Source: Arachnopeziza araneosa
Taxonomy: Eukaryota > Ascomycota > Leotiomycetes > Helotiales > Arachnopezizaceae
NCBI GenBank assembly: GCA_003988855.1
Contig: QYAI01000091.1
Coordinates: 129,343-193,342 of the forward strand
Direction: 5' to 3'
DNA length: 64,000 nt
The notes under the pieces are model-generated. The model had not been told where the DNA came from. It searched no databases and saw nothing but the letters and a program-made list of their open reading frames with translations. The position numbers and the translations under genes were made by a program. Shown in pieces: positions 1-13,003 of the stretch. The first letter of the stretch is position 1. Every line of letters begins with the position of its first letter.

Positions 1-3000
1 ACTTATTGGCTTCAGCTCGGTCAAATCAACTATGACAACGCTCTGGACGCCCATAAAACCCACGAGCTCTCTTGTGCCGAAAGCCGTAAAGGACTTATGC
101 CCATTTGTGCTCTTTATGCCGGTCTTGACCTGCGTTGATCGCTGCAGCATATGTGTTTTGACTGTAGCTGCCACATCTGGCGTGCAAGAGGCGGTGATGG
201 CAGCGAATACTCTTTGGTTGACAGCAGGCGTAAGCTGGCCCTTGCGGTTTCCAAGGAAGGAAAAGGCGCCTTTCATTGACTGCCAGAAGCCGATTGGGTT
301 GGAGACGGCGTGTATGGCACCGAGTGTTGAAACGAGTAGTTGAGCTTTGCCAATATCGTCAATTTGAAATGCCTTGGGTGCTGCTGCGAAGAACTCGGTG
401 AATAGTTGTAATTGACTGATCTTCTCGCGAGCGTTGAGGGGGTCTGGGAATCGCGGTTTTGTAGCTGTGAACTGGTAGATCTCTGAAGAGATATCGAATT
501 GAAGTGAGATGGAGAGAGCTTGTAGGATCTGTTTTTCGTCAGCCAATTTCCGGGAAGGTCCCTCTCCATCAATGTAACTTTTACCTTATCGTCAACTTTG
601 GTCTCTCCAGGCACTTCATTGGGAATTGAGTAGTACAGGCCTTCAAGTCCAGCATACAAGCTATTGCAGTCGATACCCGTAGCATCTGACTTTCCTACCA
701 TATTCCAGAACATCCGTGTTTTTACAGCAAATGGCAAGCACGAAATTATCAAGTACATGTCATAGTCCGACGCAACATTAGTTCCAGGCGCTGATGGCGG
801 GAACCATCCTACCGATGCTACCATTTTCGAGTTTTTGGGAATTCCTTCGCAGACGATAACCCCTCCCAGCTTCTCAGTCTCTTTCAAAGCTTCCACGTCA
901 GGAACAGTGATAAAGCGTCGAAGAGGAAGGTTTTTGTTGAGTTTCTTGGCCGCGGAAGTCGCTGTCGAATCGACGGTTGATTGGACGGATTTGAAGATAC
1001 CTTTCTTGACAGCAAACCGATGCACAACCATATCGTTCATCGAGGCCTTTGGATCTGCTTGTCGGAGCTGGCTCACCACCCGATCTATGTTTTGATCGTT
1101 GACCGAATGCGCACCAGCAGAAAAGTCGTGAGCCGGAAATGTAGCATTAGCAGCCCATGTTTTGACGCCCTCCATGTTGAACACTCCGGTAAATAGAATA
1201 TTCGTACCGCCCTTGATCAATAAGCCAGTTTGCCAGGGATCGAGAAGTGACCACGGATCTTTGCCACCCTGATTGAAGTATGGAAATTGATTGCCAAAAA
1301 TGATGACGCTCTTGCCAATGTACGAATTCAGAACATTTTCCTTAGTAACAGGGCTTTCGTAAGTACCAGTAAGACTAAGATTAAAGATATCTAGATGCGT
1401 ATGAAGGCGATGGCGAATCAGAGCAATGATTTGATGGATAGCGTGATTGGGAGTCTTGGAGTTGACGACGAGGAGATAACTCGGATTTGGACTCAGGCTG
1501 TAAAGGCCCGAGATCTGCATGTGCATTTGATGTTTCTGGATAGAACGTAGCCTTCCTGTAATTGGATCCGCTAGCATGAGCTCAAGAGTCAGGTAGCCCT
1601 CACTGAACTCTAACGTCCTTTCATTCACACTGAAGTCTTGGTCGATGGTGACCATGCTGTTAGGCTCAATCTCGGGCAGCTCATCTGTCGCCTCATCGGG
1701 TTGATTTTCTGTCGCATGTGTGAGATTGAAGAAGCGACCTCGATCGGAAAGCTTGGTTGCTGTCACTCTTTGTAACAATGATTCGACGCCATATGCTTTT
1801 TTAGAATCGTTATGAACCTAGAGATTATTAATATTTTCTGCTGCAACTTCGAATCTTTTGGAGAAAGAAATTGACATACCACCCACTTGAACCTCACTCG
1901 GTCTCCTTTAGCAACACAATCAAGGTATGTCGGAGCATCAATTCTAATGGGGTATCGAATTTGAATTTGTGTGAAGCCACAGAAGTTTGGAATTGGGCGA
2001 CTCAGACGTTCGTGGAATATTGCAAGAAGTTGAATATTGTCGACATAATTCAAAGCTGACCCAAGAGGTTTCTCGGCCCATTCATTTCTGATAAATGCTC
2101 GTAATACACCTGGTACATCCACTTCTTGACCCGGTTGAATAGATCGGGGTAGCTCGACAGGCTCTGATGCGATGGACTCCAGAAACTGAGTGCCTTGAAT
2201 GAGAAGATGGATGGATCGAATTTCTGGAGATGGCATGCCTCCAGCATTCCGGACACGAATGTTGTGAACCTTTATATGCTCGCCAGGTTCATTAATGCCG
2301 TCTTCGTTCTCATCAATAATGTCGAACTTTACCACTTGAAGCGCATATGGACTTGGGTAGGTAGCCTCCGATAAATCACCGCGAATGACTTTGATCTGGA
2401 TGCTACCTTGTGGTCCTCTGGAAACAAGTCAGCTACGACAATGTCTGGATAACATCAAGTATGCTGTTACCAACCCTTTGCCACCTGTAAGATATGTTGT
2501 TGGTCGGCTTCCAGGCGTGCCGTTGGTGCCATTGGTACCTCCGGGCCTGGTATGAGCCTCGACTCTATCACCGTGCTTCTCTGTCCTGCGAAGAGTTAGT
2601 AGTAGAACGATGCATTGAGTGTGTTAGTAACAAACCAAGCAGCTGGACTTCCTCCTCTACCACCGACACCACCATCTCCAGGTTCGCCATGCTGCCCACT
2701 CGCACCACCTGCCCCTCCTCGCACATCGTACTCTAATGGAACGAGAAGATCCGTATCGTGTTCACTGACTGTGATGAAGACGCTACCTGCGCCAGCGCCG
2801 TCAGCACCATGAGATCCGTAGCCTCCACTATTCATGCAAGGTTAGAATCTGCGCTACTATGAGAGCGTTGAAAGAGGATCAACTTACTCGCCGCCTCGAG
2901 CACCATTCTCTCCATTCTCTCCATTTCGATGACGCGTCGCATCTCTACCATCTCTTCCTCGACCACCAGCTTGTCCGTCCTCTCCTCGACCACCAGCACC

Positions 3001-3345
3001 ACCATCGCCTCCTTTTGCATTTAAGCGCAGTTTCTCATCTCTTGCGATCTTCCAAAGTTGGCCTGTATGGGTTCCTTCGCCAGTCACTTGAACTATTCCG
3101 GGTTCCTCATTCGAGTACGCAAGTCGAATGCGGATATCTGAAGCTGGTTGACCAGCTGTGGGAGCTCCCGCCGAGTTTCCGTTTTCACCATTCTGCCCAT
3201 ATGGAGCTTTGAGGTTGTCAGTAAGATTGAATCATGTTTAACTTCATTGGTCTGTACCTTCGGCAGGCTTTTTGTACCAAACTTCTGGGCCTGGTTGACC
3301 ATTTCTACCAGAGGTATCAATTACTTTCACTTCTCGAGCATTCAT
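1..3345 (-). CDS. large collagen-like Gly-rich protein, partial, with frameshift
   Basis: The gene runs off the left edge. Model: exons 3345-3258, 3206-2888, 2827-2636, 2585-2475, 2417-1880 and 1817-1, with introns of 50-62 bp. The start MNAREVKVID is the first ATG in the frame. Residues of about 10-240 are rich in GxxG/GGxGG collagen-like triplets (GDGGAGGRGEDGQAGGRGRD). A segment DENEDGINEPGE follows, resembling Asp/Asn-rich EPGE motifs of bacterial surface proteins. The remaining part of more than 600 residues is not one I recognise with certainty; large fungal proteins with this Gly-rich N-terminus are known but uncharacterised (possibly the DUF7932 type). The frame ends prematurely near 575. 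It is rescued by a one-base shift at about 585, after which 195 codons stay open to position 1. It is divergent from the gene at 4115. No signal peptide is visible. Confidence 0.75.
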
Positions 3346-4114
3346 TGTGAGTTGGCTCTTGGCGACTAGAAATTACCCAGAACTGTAGCGGCGGAAGTGC
3401 GGCACCAAGGTGGGTAGAACCACGATATATGAACCCCATGGCCAAAGAGGATTTCAAGGGGACCTGTCAATCGCTTTGAGAAATGTGGAAATGGAAAAGT
3501 GTGAGTGGTATCCGGTGTGGAGATACCGGAACGCCACAGCGGCTCCGAATGCCTATTCGTCGCCTCATTCCCTCCTCACAGCCTCGCTGAACCAAGGTCT
3601 GAATAAATCTTGGAAAATTTGTAGAAAGTGGTGCTCGCAGTCTCCAGATACAACTGTGGAATTAAGGAACCGATTGGGACATACCTGGAGACACAACAGC
3701 TCTGCTCAACTTTCATTTCTTAGCGTGTGCAACGATGAGATAGAGACCCCTATTCTTTGTATGGCTCTCGTTGGAGGTTATTGGTGGAGTTTTGCTAAGC
3801 GCACCAATATGAAGATGCAGTCGGGTGTAAACAGGGCAGGGCTTAATATGTCAGTACTTTGCAAATCCCGGTTCTTGATCATGAGAGCTCTCAGCTCATC
3901 AGCCACAGCTGAAGAGCTAAATTTCTTGGCAGGTCGTATTTGGAAATCACGTCCGAGCGCTCCATCCCGAATATATTGGTGAGGAAAGAAGAAACAAACG
4001 TGCTTGGCATGACTGGCTTATCGCCGTATGGTCGTCGGTTTATCTCTGTGTTGAACAACCTCGACGCCGAATACTCTCTTGATATATGCATCGCATTCTC
4101 CCCACCTTAAAAGA
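3346..4114. other. intergenic region between divergent genes
   Basis: This 769-bp stretch separates two divergently transcribed genes and probably holds both promoters. A 190-codon open frame on the plus strand (3410-3982; first ATG near 3491) is present. It has no recognisable domain, is unusually rich in Trp and Arg, and has no clear splice link to the downstream gene, so I do not call it a gene. Confidence 0.4.
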
Positions 4115-5356
4115 ATGCCGGTCCGAGGCTACCAAAAGAAGTCGCAACAGCCACAAGACAGCGGGGTTAGCAGGACGGGGGAATACTCTTTGACTTTTGA
4201 TCGACCGCAAGCATACAAGCCCATACAGGCGCCGGCCCCAACACCATCCCCATATGCAATCGCAGGTCTGCCAGCAAGCAGCACCCGAGATCTCAACTAT
4301 TTTTTCACTCTTGCGCAATCACTGTATCGCGAAACAACTGGAAATGTTGGAAATACTCCCTCCACGAGCACAAATCCCAACGCTCTGCCAAGTTACAGTG
4401 ACGATTTCCAGAACACGACCATAGACCCTTCTGCCGTGCTTTCAATATGGCTCTTTCGCCAGACAATGACACATGTCTTTCCAATTACTGAGCGCTTCCA
4501 CTTGGGTCCAGCCGATCGTCAGCCGCTGTACTCTGTGACTGCACAGCCGAGCATTCGTTCTGCGCATGAATTCAACGAACTTGCAGTCAAAAGGCGAGAT
4601 CCAATCAGAGGAGTAAGTTACAGTAAATATCTATGCTCTAAGGAACTATTGAGTAACCGGAACTTGATTAGGTCTGGTATGATGTTTGCACGTCGGACAT
4701 CGAACCGAGCCTCGATTTGGTAAAACCAGGAAACTGGCGAGTATCCAAACTTGTGATGGAGTCCATACCTGTTTGGAAAAAAATCTTGTCGGGTCAAGTC
4801 ATCTCTGAGGTAGCTCATCATGGACAAGGTAATAGCTTGAGACTCTCATGGGGCGATCGACCTACGCTCGGCCGACTTGGAGATGCATACGGTCTGTGGT
4901 GGGAATCGGGTGGCGAGCATGGCATTGCGGAAGCATTTTATGTAGTTGAAGGCTGGAAAGGATTTGATTCGAATATACAGGGCATCATCAAAGTGAGTCG
5001 GCCTGTTTCGTCTGGGTAAATTGGATTATTCTTGCAAATGCTGACCCAGCCATATTGAGTAGGTGAAACTTCCGATCTCTGACGAAAACGGTCAATATGT
5101 CGATCCTCACTACACAGACGTAAATCTTGCTGTGATTTACTTCCATGCCGATGGGAGAACACCACCGCAATTGGTGTGCAACGACGCTCAAGCACAAATA
5201 AGACTCGATATCATCATGTCTGGATTGATAACTGTTCTTGTCATTGAGACGAGAAAGGCAGCAGTGGTAAAGGAGCTCGGTGCGTTACCAGCATACGGCT
5301 CTGGGGGCCATGTAGCCTCAAAGTTGGTTGAACGGGGCTATAATTTCATGGGATGA
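4115..5356 (+). CDS. hypothetical protein, three exons
   Basis: Exons 4115-4612, 4672-4992 and 5063-5356 join in frame across introns of 59 and 70 bp (GTAAGT...TTAG and GTGAGT...GTAG). The product is about 370 residues. The N-terminal 100 residues are Pro/Ser/Thr-rich and look disordered. The middle and C-terminal parts have mixed alpha/beta composition, with recognisable stretches such as GNSLRLSWGDRPTLGRLGD and VNLAVIYFHADGRTPPQLVC, but I cannot place them in a family. I see no signal peptide or transmembrane segment, apart from a mildly hydrophobic stretch near IIMSGLITVLVIE. The ATG at 4115 is the first in frame; an upstream TTG gives no better start. It is divergently paired with the collagen-like gene, which may mean shared regulation. 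The function is unknown. Confidence 0.65.
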
Positions 5357-6270
5357 CGGCACACTCTGGAATGGATTTGATGCTAGCAATAAGTTGAATC
5401 GAGAATGAATTATGAAAATCGCGAGCGAAAAGGAAGCTGCTAAACATTTTCTGTGACTTTGCGATAGAAGTTCACTGGTTTCATTATGATGCTGCCTCTT
5501 CAGCCGAAGGAACGCTTTGAAGCCTAACTTCCGCTCCGTTAAATTTCCAATACAGACTGTAACGCTTTGAGATTTTGAAGATCAGAAGAATTCGGCAAGC
5601 AGCAAAGAAAAAGAGAGCTTTTGCAAAGTCGAACAAATTTTGTTGTCAAGACAACGTCTCTGAATGCGCTGGCATTGCAGTGGAGTTTGCATTAGATAGG
5701 CATGTAAAATTAGTACAAATATAATAAGGATAAGTTGATGTTGTGAGGAGATTTTGGAATAGAGTTGAGAAGTGAGGAAATAATTTGGTGGATGTGATGG
5801 GTGAACTCTAGGTTGACGTCATCACAGCGAAAACAAGACTAGTGAAGATCCCGTTCTTACCTCCTAGGTAGGGTAGTAATAACCACGAGGAACTAACCTG
5901 CGAAGATCAGAGGTAATTGATTCACAAAGTCAAGTTAAAACCATTAATTAACCAGTTTGTCAATATTTTATAAATTAATTTTATTGTATTTCGTAGATTA
6001 ATTTAAGTATGATTAGTAAAGTAGTAAAATTCTTCTGAAAAGATTTGACAGAGAGGTTTTAAAAAGCTGATTCATATAGATAGCGCCATTTTGAGAGTTG
6101 ACGTGTTGTTTACATTTCTACGATTTTGGTTTTTAGCCCCTGCGTAAAGACTTTTGACCTACACTGTGAATATCCCTCTCAATCAGGCCGAATTTTGCGC
6201 CCTGCCCCGATGTAAAGGTTTGGCCCGGTCAATTCATCAATTCGGTCCGTTCATGAATGGACTAGCTTAT
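5357..6270. other. intergenic, with a dispersed-repeat fragment
   Basis: I found no gene. The G+C falls steadily from left to right. Positions of about 6168-6220 resemble the 70-bp tandem unit at 39741-39912: both contain a CAATCAGGCCGAATT/CAACTAGGCCGAATT-like core followed by a CCCCGATGTAA-like core. This is probably a degenerate copy of the same dispersed repeat. Confidence 0.4.
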
Positions 6271-6486
6271 TGTGACGTTTAGGAGCTCATGGACCATATT
6301 CTTTCTGTAAGTAAGAGCACGTAAAACAGCTTGATAAGCTTGAGATAGTTGTATTGAATAGATCTAAAGAGAATGAAAGAACTGAGAGTAGAGCTCAGTA
6401 TTTATGTACATGAGGAGCTCGCAGGAGCTAGTTCCAGAGCACGCGAAACCCCCTGCCGTTCGCCATGGGGGCCATTTTCCGTGACA
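6271..6486. mobile_element. solo LTR-like insertion with 5-bp duplication
   Basis: The 216-bp unit begins TGTGACG and ends CGTGACA. It is flanked on both sides by the perfect direct repeat CTTAT (6266-6270 and 6487-6491). TG...CA ends plus a 5-bp target duplication are the signature of an LTR left by recombination of a retrotransposon. No internal retrotransposon sequence adjoins it. The pre-insertion site can be reconstructed by removing one CTTAT copy. A short non-autonomous element with the same end chemistry is the alternative. Confidence 0.7.
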
Positions 6487-8546
6487 CTTATTCATGAATA
6501 ATGATAGTATTATATAAATAGTACCACTTTTTATGAATAATGATATATGAGGCTGAGGCGACTAGTCCGCTAGATCAGTCGCTCTTTTTTAGGGGTTTGA
6601 ATTTCGATTTTGCTGTGCGACAATTCATTATGTTCTGGGTCAGGCAGTTCCGCTAGCAACACCCTAAATTGAATCCTAAACGCGCGCCTAAACACTACTT
6701 TACTCCTATTGCTCCGTACTAGTCGTACGGGTACTTGCAAGACTCAAACAATAAGGATTTACTATTGTTTTGCGGAACGGGACTGCACATTTCTATCTCG
6801 GGAAGTAGTCAGGATCTCTATTTCAGCAGCATTTTCGTGCAGATTCCGTCTCGTTATTTATACTGCATGCAGATGCTTTTTATGTATGAGGCACTTCAAA
6901 TTCTCTAAGTCTTCCTTTAAACATTACTTAATTTCTACATTTTGCCTAGATCGCTTCTTTTGCATTTGCCAAGACGTCAGATTTACAATCGGAGCTTCTT
7001 CGGCTCATTCAGCCCCAGCCAACGGGTGACGGAGGTGAGCCTCGCCTCTATAAGCTCACCTTGGATGTGCACGTCAGAGGTGATAAGTAAGCCAGGATCC
7101 GAGCTAGACTTAGCAAAGTATAGCTAGGTTTAAATTTCGCTGTTATAGGATAGAATTTGCTGCGAGAGTAGTTGACGTATTACTAGGCAGCAATCAGCAA
7201 CGTAGCATCAAAAGTTTCCCTGCTTCGGCTTCTCTGAGAATCGAAAGTAATTTGCAAAGCTTGTGTAGCTGCGATCTAGCTCAGGTTAGATAACTTATGT
7301 TTATTGTGTCTTTCTACAAGTTGTTCTATACTAGCTAAAACTTTATTATCAGAATTTAAAGAGTAGATTAGAAGAACTGCTTAGAGTTCTACGAATATAA
7401 AAGATACAACGTGTGTCTTAGAAGTTTAACAAGCTTACTATAACGAGAAAAGCTATAGGTACCTCGTTCTGCGCTGTAAGAGGTCACGGCTGCATAGTAA
7501 AGACTTGTAAACAGTAGCTTTATTATTTCAAGAAAGTAAAGCTAGAGAGCAACGTCTTGCTCAAAGCTAGCTATATATAATTATCGTACGAAAAAGACAC
7601 TTAACTTAGTTTTCTTCGTACAAGAGCTTTTCTAATAGTTTGTCAATAGTTTCTTTAATAGTTCTGCTAATCTCTAAGCTTCTGCTGTCGCCTTTAAATT
7701 CCTGCTCTCGTTTATTAATCTTTCGCTGTCGCTAGAGTATTAGTGTCAGCCTTAGTTTCTGCCTAAGTTCTCAGGCCTAGACTTCTTGCTCGAGTACAAC
7801 TTGTAACATAGCACGAATAACCTGAAGTTTTTATACTGCTATCAAGCTATTGTTGTATCTTTAGGACGCTAATAGCGAAAAGCTAAGCTTCTAGATAAAT
7901 TCGCCTTTAGGCTGCTTATTGTAGCCTAGTGACGTCTTTAACCGCTAGATTAAAATACTAGCGCTTTTTAACTTCTTGTATTCTTAGTTATTCTAAAATC
8001 TGATTTTACTATCTAAAGTAAGTTAAGTAGGTAGTTTTTAGCTTAGTTAATTAAGCTTTCTGCTTCTGCAAATACGAGACTTTAGTTACGAGTTAAAAAT
8101 TAATTACTTAGTGTAGACGCTAGAAAAGTAACAACACTAGGCTATGCAGCATCTTTATAATAAGTTAGCAATTTATAAGTCTTTAACTTAAAAAAATTAA
8201 AGAGCATAATTCAGAATTAATTCTTTACTTTTTTGTATCTACAAAGAGCTTGAATTATGCAGTAATATGCTAAGTCTTATTTCTTTGTTTACTTGCCCGA
8301 ACTACAAGCACTAAAACTCTTACTTAAGAATGCTAGTCTAGGCGTTTTTTATAGTTTTAAGCATATTCGAACTAACTTGTTCGCTCTAATTACACTAGTC
8401 TCGTAGTTGCGTAGCGCAAGTTAAACATGCAAACTATAAATTATTTTATAAACTAGACTATCTACTTAATTCTCTATTTCTTTTACTCTCTCTTTCTCTC
8501 AAAGTCGGATTTTAGATAATATTCAAGCTTAAAAAAGTAAACTTTC

Positions 8547-8752
8547 TGTAAGAACCCGCATCAGTTCTGACCACGTGCTGCTCACGTGATGACCCCTGAA
8601 TAGGTTCAGGGTGGACTTGGAATGGAACCGGCTCAGAAGAGGTAACTTTTTCTTTTCCTTCGTAGCTAGCCTATAAGTAAGAACATATTCAGACTACATT
8701 CGAGGTACTCCCATATACCCCTCGCAGCAGTGTTCGTGCTTGTGCCGTTACA
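8547..8752. mobile_element. solo LTR-like insertion in RIP tract
   Basis: The 206-bp unit starts TGTAAG and ends GCCGTTACA. It is flanked by the perfect 5-bp direct repeat CTTTC (8542-8546 and 8753-8757). The base composition is balanced, unlike the AT-rich DNA on both sides, so it inserted after most of the surrounding mutation, or escaped it. Inside, a CACGTG palindrome (GACCACGTGCTGC) and a TATAAG-like box are visible, as expected for an LTR promoter. Confidence 0.75.
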
Positions 8753-11587
8753 CTTTCATGCGAGAGAGTGCTTTCTGTACTTTCCGAGCTTCTTTGCTCG
8801 CTTCTTGGCTAACACATGCTGTATTATATTAGCGCTATAGTTTATAAGCAAGCTAAGTTTACTTAACACTGCTACACTTCTAAGTACGTTGTTAATAGCT
8901 TTGTAGATCTTTTTTTTAATATCAAGCTTTGTAGTAAATAAATGTAGCTTAAATATCTAAACCGCGTCAAAGCCTAACTAACACTTAAGATTACGACCTA
9001 CACTGTGTAATAATAATCTGTAGAAATATAACTTTATTATACTCTTATAAGCTGTACTACTATTAATTTCTCAAAAAAGATGTATGTAGCAGCAGCTAGT
9101 TGTATGCGCATTATATTTCTCTAAAGTTTAGTAAGCGTAAAGCAATAATTTAGCAATTTTTATTTTACTAGCAAAAAGTAGAACAGTGCTATATGTTCTA
9201 AGTTGTATTTCTTTACTGTATAAACTGTCGATTAAAGCAAGCATCTTGCGATTCGAGCTTTTTCTTCTTGCTAGTATTTTCGTAAATCTTTTTTTTTTTC
9301 TTATTAACAAGCGAATAACTACACTATCGCTAATAAGCTTGTATAATAAAAAAGTAAAAAAATGCTATTGCAAAACAAAACTTTAGCTTAAGAAAAGTAT
9401 ACAAATTTTTACAAAATAGCTTGCTTTGAAATTTTAAAGCTTAGAAATAGTAACAAAGACAATTATAATTGCTTTAGTTTGTTTAACTGTTGCTTGAAAA
9501 AACTTGCTTTTTTTCTTAAAATTCTAGTACGCGACGCTACAAAGCTAAAAACACTATGTAGTTAATAGTATTTTGCCAGAGCTTATTAGATACACAGAAA
9601 AGTTTTTATTTTATCTGCTTATTTCAGCGTAAATCTAAACAGTTGTTATAAGTGTAGCTATTAAGAACTTATGCGTAACTGCAAAAAGCTTGTAATAACA
9701 GCTAGTAAGATAAGCAAATAATAATAAGAGCAATACAATACTAGTTGAAAATGCTTAAAAAGTTTGTTAGATTAAATTATAGTAAACATTAGTAAGCTAG
9801 ACTATTTAAGTTGTGATTTAAGACGTTAAATCTATTTTTTTTTTCTTAAAATTATGCTAACTACTAAGTGCACTAAAGCTTCGATAATTAAAATTCTAGC
9901 TGCTTAGTAATAAACACGATTATAATGTAATAATAAAAGTCTAGTGCTCTTATAAATAAAGCTTATGTAATATTCGAACGAAAGAAATAAGAAGTTAATA
10001 GTTAAAAGTAAACTAGATCGATAAAGCAAAGTTTGTAAACTATAAAAATCTATGCTAATACAGAAAGCATTTGCTGCTAAGACGATAAAAATCAAAACTG
10101 CTTCTAAAAACGTTATTCTAGAAATTAGTATGCATCTGTAAATCTAATACTAATACTTGTAAACTAAACTAAAAATACACTTTACGACTTAAATAGCTAT
10201 CGAGAAAGCAATAAGTTCTTCTAAAAAAATCGCATATTGCTGCATAATATTAATTATCTTGCAAAAGTTGTTAGAAGCAAGCAATAAAAAAAAAATAAAC
10301 TAAGTATAAATAATAAGAGCTTTACTTTAGATCTTAATAAATATAAACTTTAGAGCAAGATAAATAAAAGCAGCTAATACTTGCTTAACTTCTTCAAAAT
10401 ACAAATAAGCTACTAAATGCTTCTAAGAAATTGTATAAGTAGTTTGCTTTAAGCGTAAGTTTATTTTTCTTAGCTAGATATAGTACATTACTTGCTACTA
10501 AACAAAAATGTGTTTTGTTATCTTGTGCGACAAAGATTTTTTTAAAGCACAAGCAGATTAATATTAAGTATAAAAACAAAAAAAACAAGAAAAGATAAAG
10601 AATTGCTTGCGTAGAATTATACTATAGCTTAAACTCGTAGCAGCTAAGAACAAAGAAGTAATGCCGCAAGATTAGCATTACAACAAAAAGCTACTACAAT
10701 ACGCGTCTAATAGTTCTTTAGTACTTAGTAAAGAAATTTTACTACAAAGCAAAAAAACAAAATAAAAAATTTAGTGCTTAAATTTACAGCAAGCTAGAAT
10801 TCTAAAGTATTTTTTAATTAAAAAGTGCTATTTTTTATAGAAATAAAACTACTGTTATCTTATAAAAAATGTAGCAAATTATATAGAATACATAGCATGC
10901 ATTTTAGAAGTATAGCTTAGAATTAGATTATTTGCAAATAATACAATTTAAATTATAAAGTAAAATGCTTAGGCTTGTTTCTTTAACTATTTACGTAATA
11001 CTAGATTCTAAGATCTTCTCTAGAAAAGTTGTTTTGTATAATTTCTCTAGTTCTTAAGCATGTTCGAGCTATAGCTATTACCTAATTATAGCTTAGCGGC
11101 AAAGCTCTTAAGAGAAATTTCTTAAAAGTTCAGACTACGTTCGAATATACAGCACGTATAATAAAGTTCGTAAAAGATATTAAATCTTAAGAAACAGCTT
11201 TTAAGATGTAGAATGTTCTTGCGAAGTATAAGCTTTTGAGATTCTTAGCACAAGCTAGCTTAACTCAAGTAAATAAGTAACAGTGCGTTTAATAATTTAT
11301 TGTGCTTCTTTACAAAGCTAAAATATTAAGTAAAGAAGTATTAAGCACTTTCTTCTTTGTAAAGCAAAATATCGCTTAAGAAAGTTTACCTAGCTTCGTA
11401 ATTGTAGACCTACTTAAGCTTTACTCTAATTTAAAAAAATCTCTTCTATTAATGCTGTCACGTGACCATATGATCACATGAGAATATCACTTAGCAATAG
11501 CTCGCTTAGCATGTATTTAGACACCACATCTCCTAGCTTAGCTCTCGTTTATTCTTTATTATACAACCTTAACAAATGCTTAGTTTA

Positions 11588-11752
11588 TGTCACGAGGCCA
11601 AATCAAAGGCTTGGAAAGAAAGTTGAAGGCTCTATTTTAGACCATTCTAAGCTAAGGAAGGAAGAGCGAGAAGCTCTGAGATCCCTGGCTTCAGCCTTGC
11701 AAGGCTGGCTCTTGGCACGTGATCACGAATGGGAGGTCTTAGATTCGTGACA
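11588..11752 (-). mobile_element. 165-bp TGTCACGA-ended element, intact copy
   Basis: The unit has inverted ends TGTCACGA/TCGTGACA and a perfect 5-bp flanking repeat GTTTA (11583-11587 and 11753-11757). A second copy in opposite orientation lies at 38043-38240. It could be a very short solo LTR or a MITE-like element; the TG...CA ends and 5-bp duplication favour the LTR type. It contains no coding capacity beyond a chance 90-codon frame (11478-11750). Confidence 0.75.
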
Positions 11753-12964
11753 GTTTATAGCGTTTCTTTTCAAATAAGTCAAGTACGCATTAAAGAAGTG
11801 TAATTACCATTTCTGAAGAAGCTGCTTTTAGCTTACTTCGATCTCTATTTTCAGCTCTGCGTAGTAGCAAGCTAAAATCAAGAATTAACTTTTAGAGCTG
11901 AAAATAGTGTTATAATAAACATAATAAAAAGCAATTAGAGAAACCTAATGTCTAAGCACTTTTTGTACTTGAAAGTAAAGAAAATAACTTACTTAGAAAT
12001 TAGCTACTTAAGCTTTTACTTATAATAAGATAATAATCTTTCTTTTATAACGCTTAACTAATAAAGTATGCAAACAATTCTTTAACATCTTCGTTTGTTA
12101 ACTTAAGCTATTGTACATAACTAGTTACATTAAGTTCTTTAACGAAGTTTTAATTTCAAAAGAATTTTATTTATTTAAAGATTTGCTAAGCATTTTTGTA
12201 AACTTAAAAAGTGTTTATATAATATAAAGCTCTTACAAGGCTTAACGAAATCTTCCGAGCTACTAGTTAAACTTGCTTTTATTTAGCCTTATATTAAAAT
12301 TTCGCAAGTCAAAGCTTTGTCTTTAGAAGATGTCGAAACTAATCTTAAGAGCATAATAAAAAAAAGAACTTACTTGTAGTATACTATAAATACAAAGCTT
12401 CAAACCTAAGTAAATAAGAAGTGCTACAAGTTAGCTAATACTAAAGGTAGCTTAATCTACGAATAAAATCTCTTGTGCGACGAAAAAAAGCAGTAGAAAC
12501 GCTACGAGTCTAAAACAAGAAAATCTTTAGATAAAGATCGAGAAGATTTAATTAACTTAAAACTTATTTTACTAGTAGCTAGCTTTAGACAAAGTAAGCT
12601 TATTGTGTTTCTAGCAGTTATATCTTTCGATTCTAAAGTTATTAGAAACGAAGCTAGTCTAAAGGAATTTTGATCAAACTAGACATTCTTTAAAAGAACT
12701 TGAAGTAGAAATGCACAGCTAGAAGACAGTAAGCAGCTAAAGCTCGTAGCTTATATCTAGCTCTGATAATAACAATAATCTTAAATAGTTTTCAGAGAAA
12801 AGTAAGAAGATAAAGCAGTATTATGATATTAAGAGCGAAGAAGAAGATAAAAATAGTGATTACGTTAGAGAAATTTAATACTAGAGAAGAAGCAATAGTA
12901 AATTAATTAATTAAGTAAGCTTTGAAATTAAATTCTTATCTTAAAGTCTTCTTTCAAACATCTG

Positions 12965-13003
12965 TAACGTTCGTCTCTGCGTAGCAAGAAACCTTACACG
13001 CCG
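12965..13003 (+). repeat. degenerate extra copy of the element TIR
   Basis: This begins TAACGTTCGTCTCTGCGTAG, closely matching the left terminal repeat of element 1, which starts 105 bp downstream in the same orientation. The rest has decayed. It is probably the end of an older, truncated member of the same family. Confidence 0.55.

Noticed and set aside
3410..3982. 190-codon plus-strand frame between the divergent genes
   Set aside because: No recognisable domain, Trp/Arg-rich composition, no clear splice link to the gene at 4115; may be a chance frame in a promoter region.
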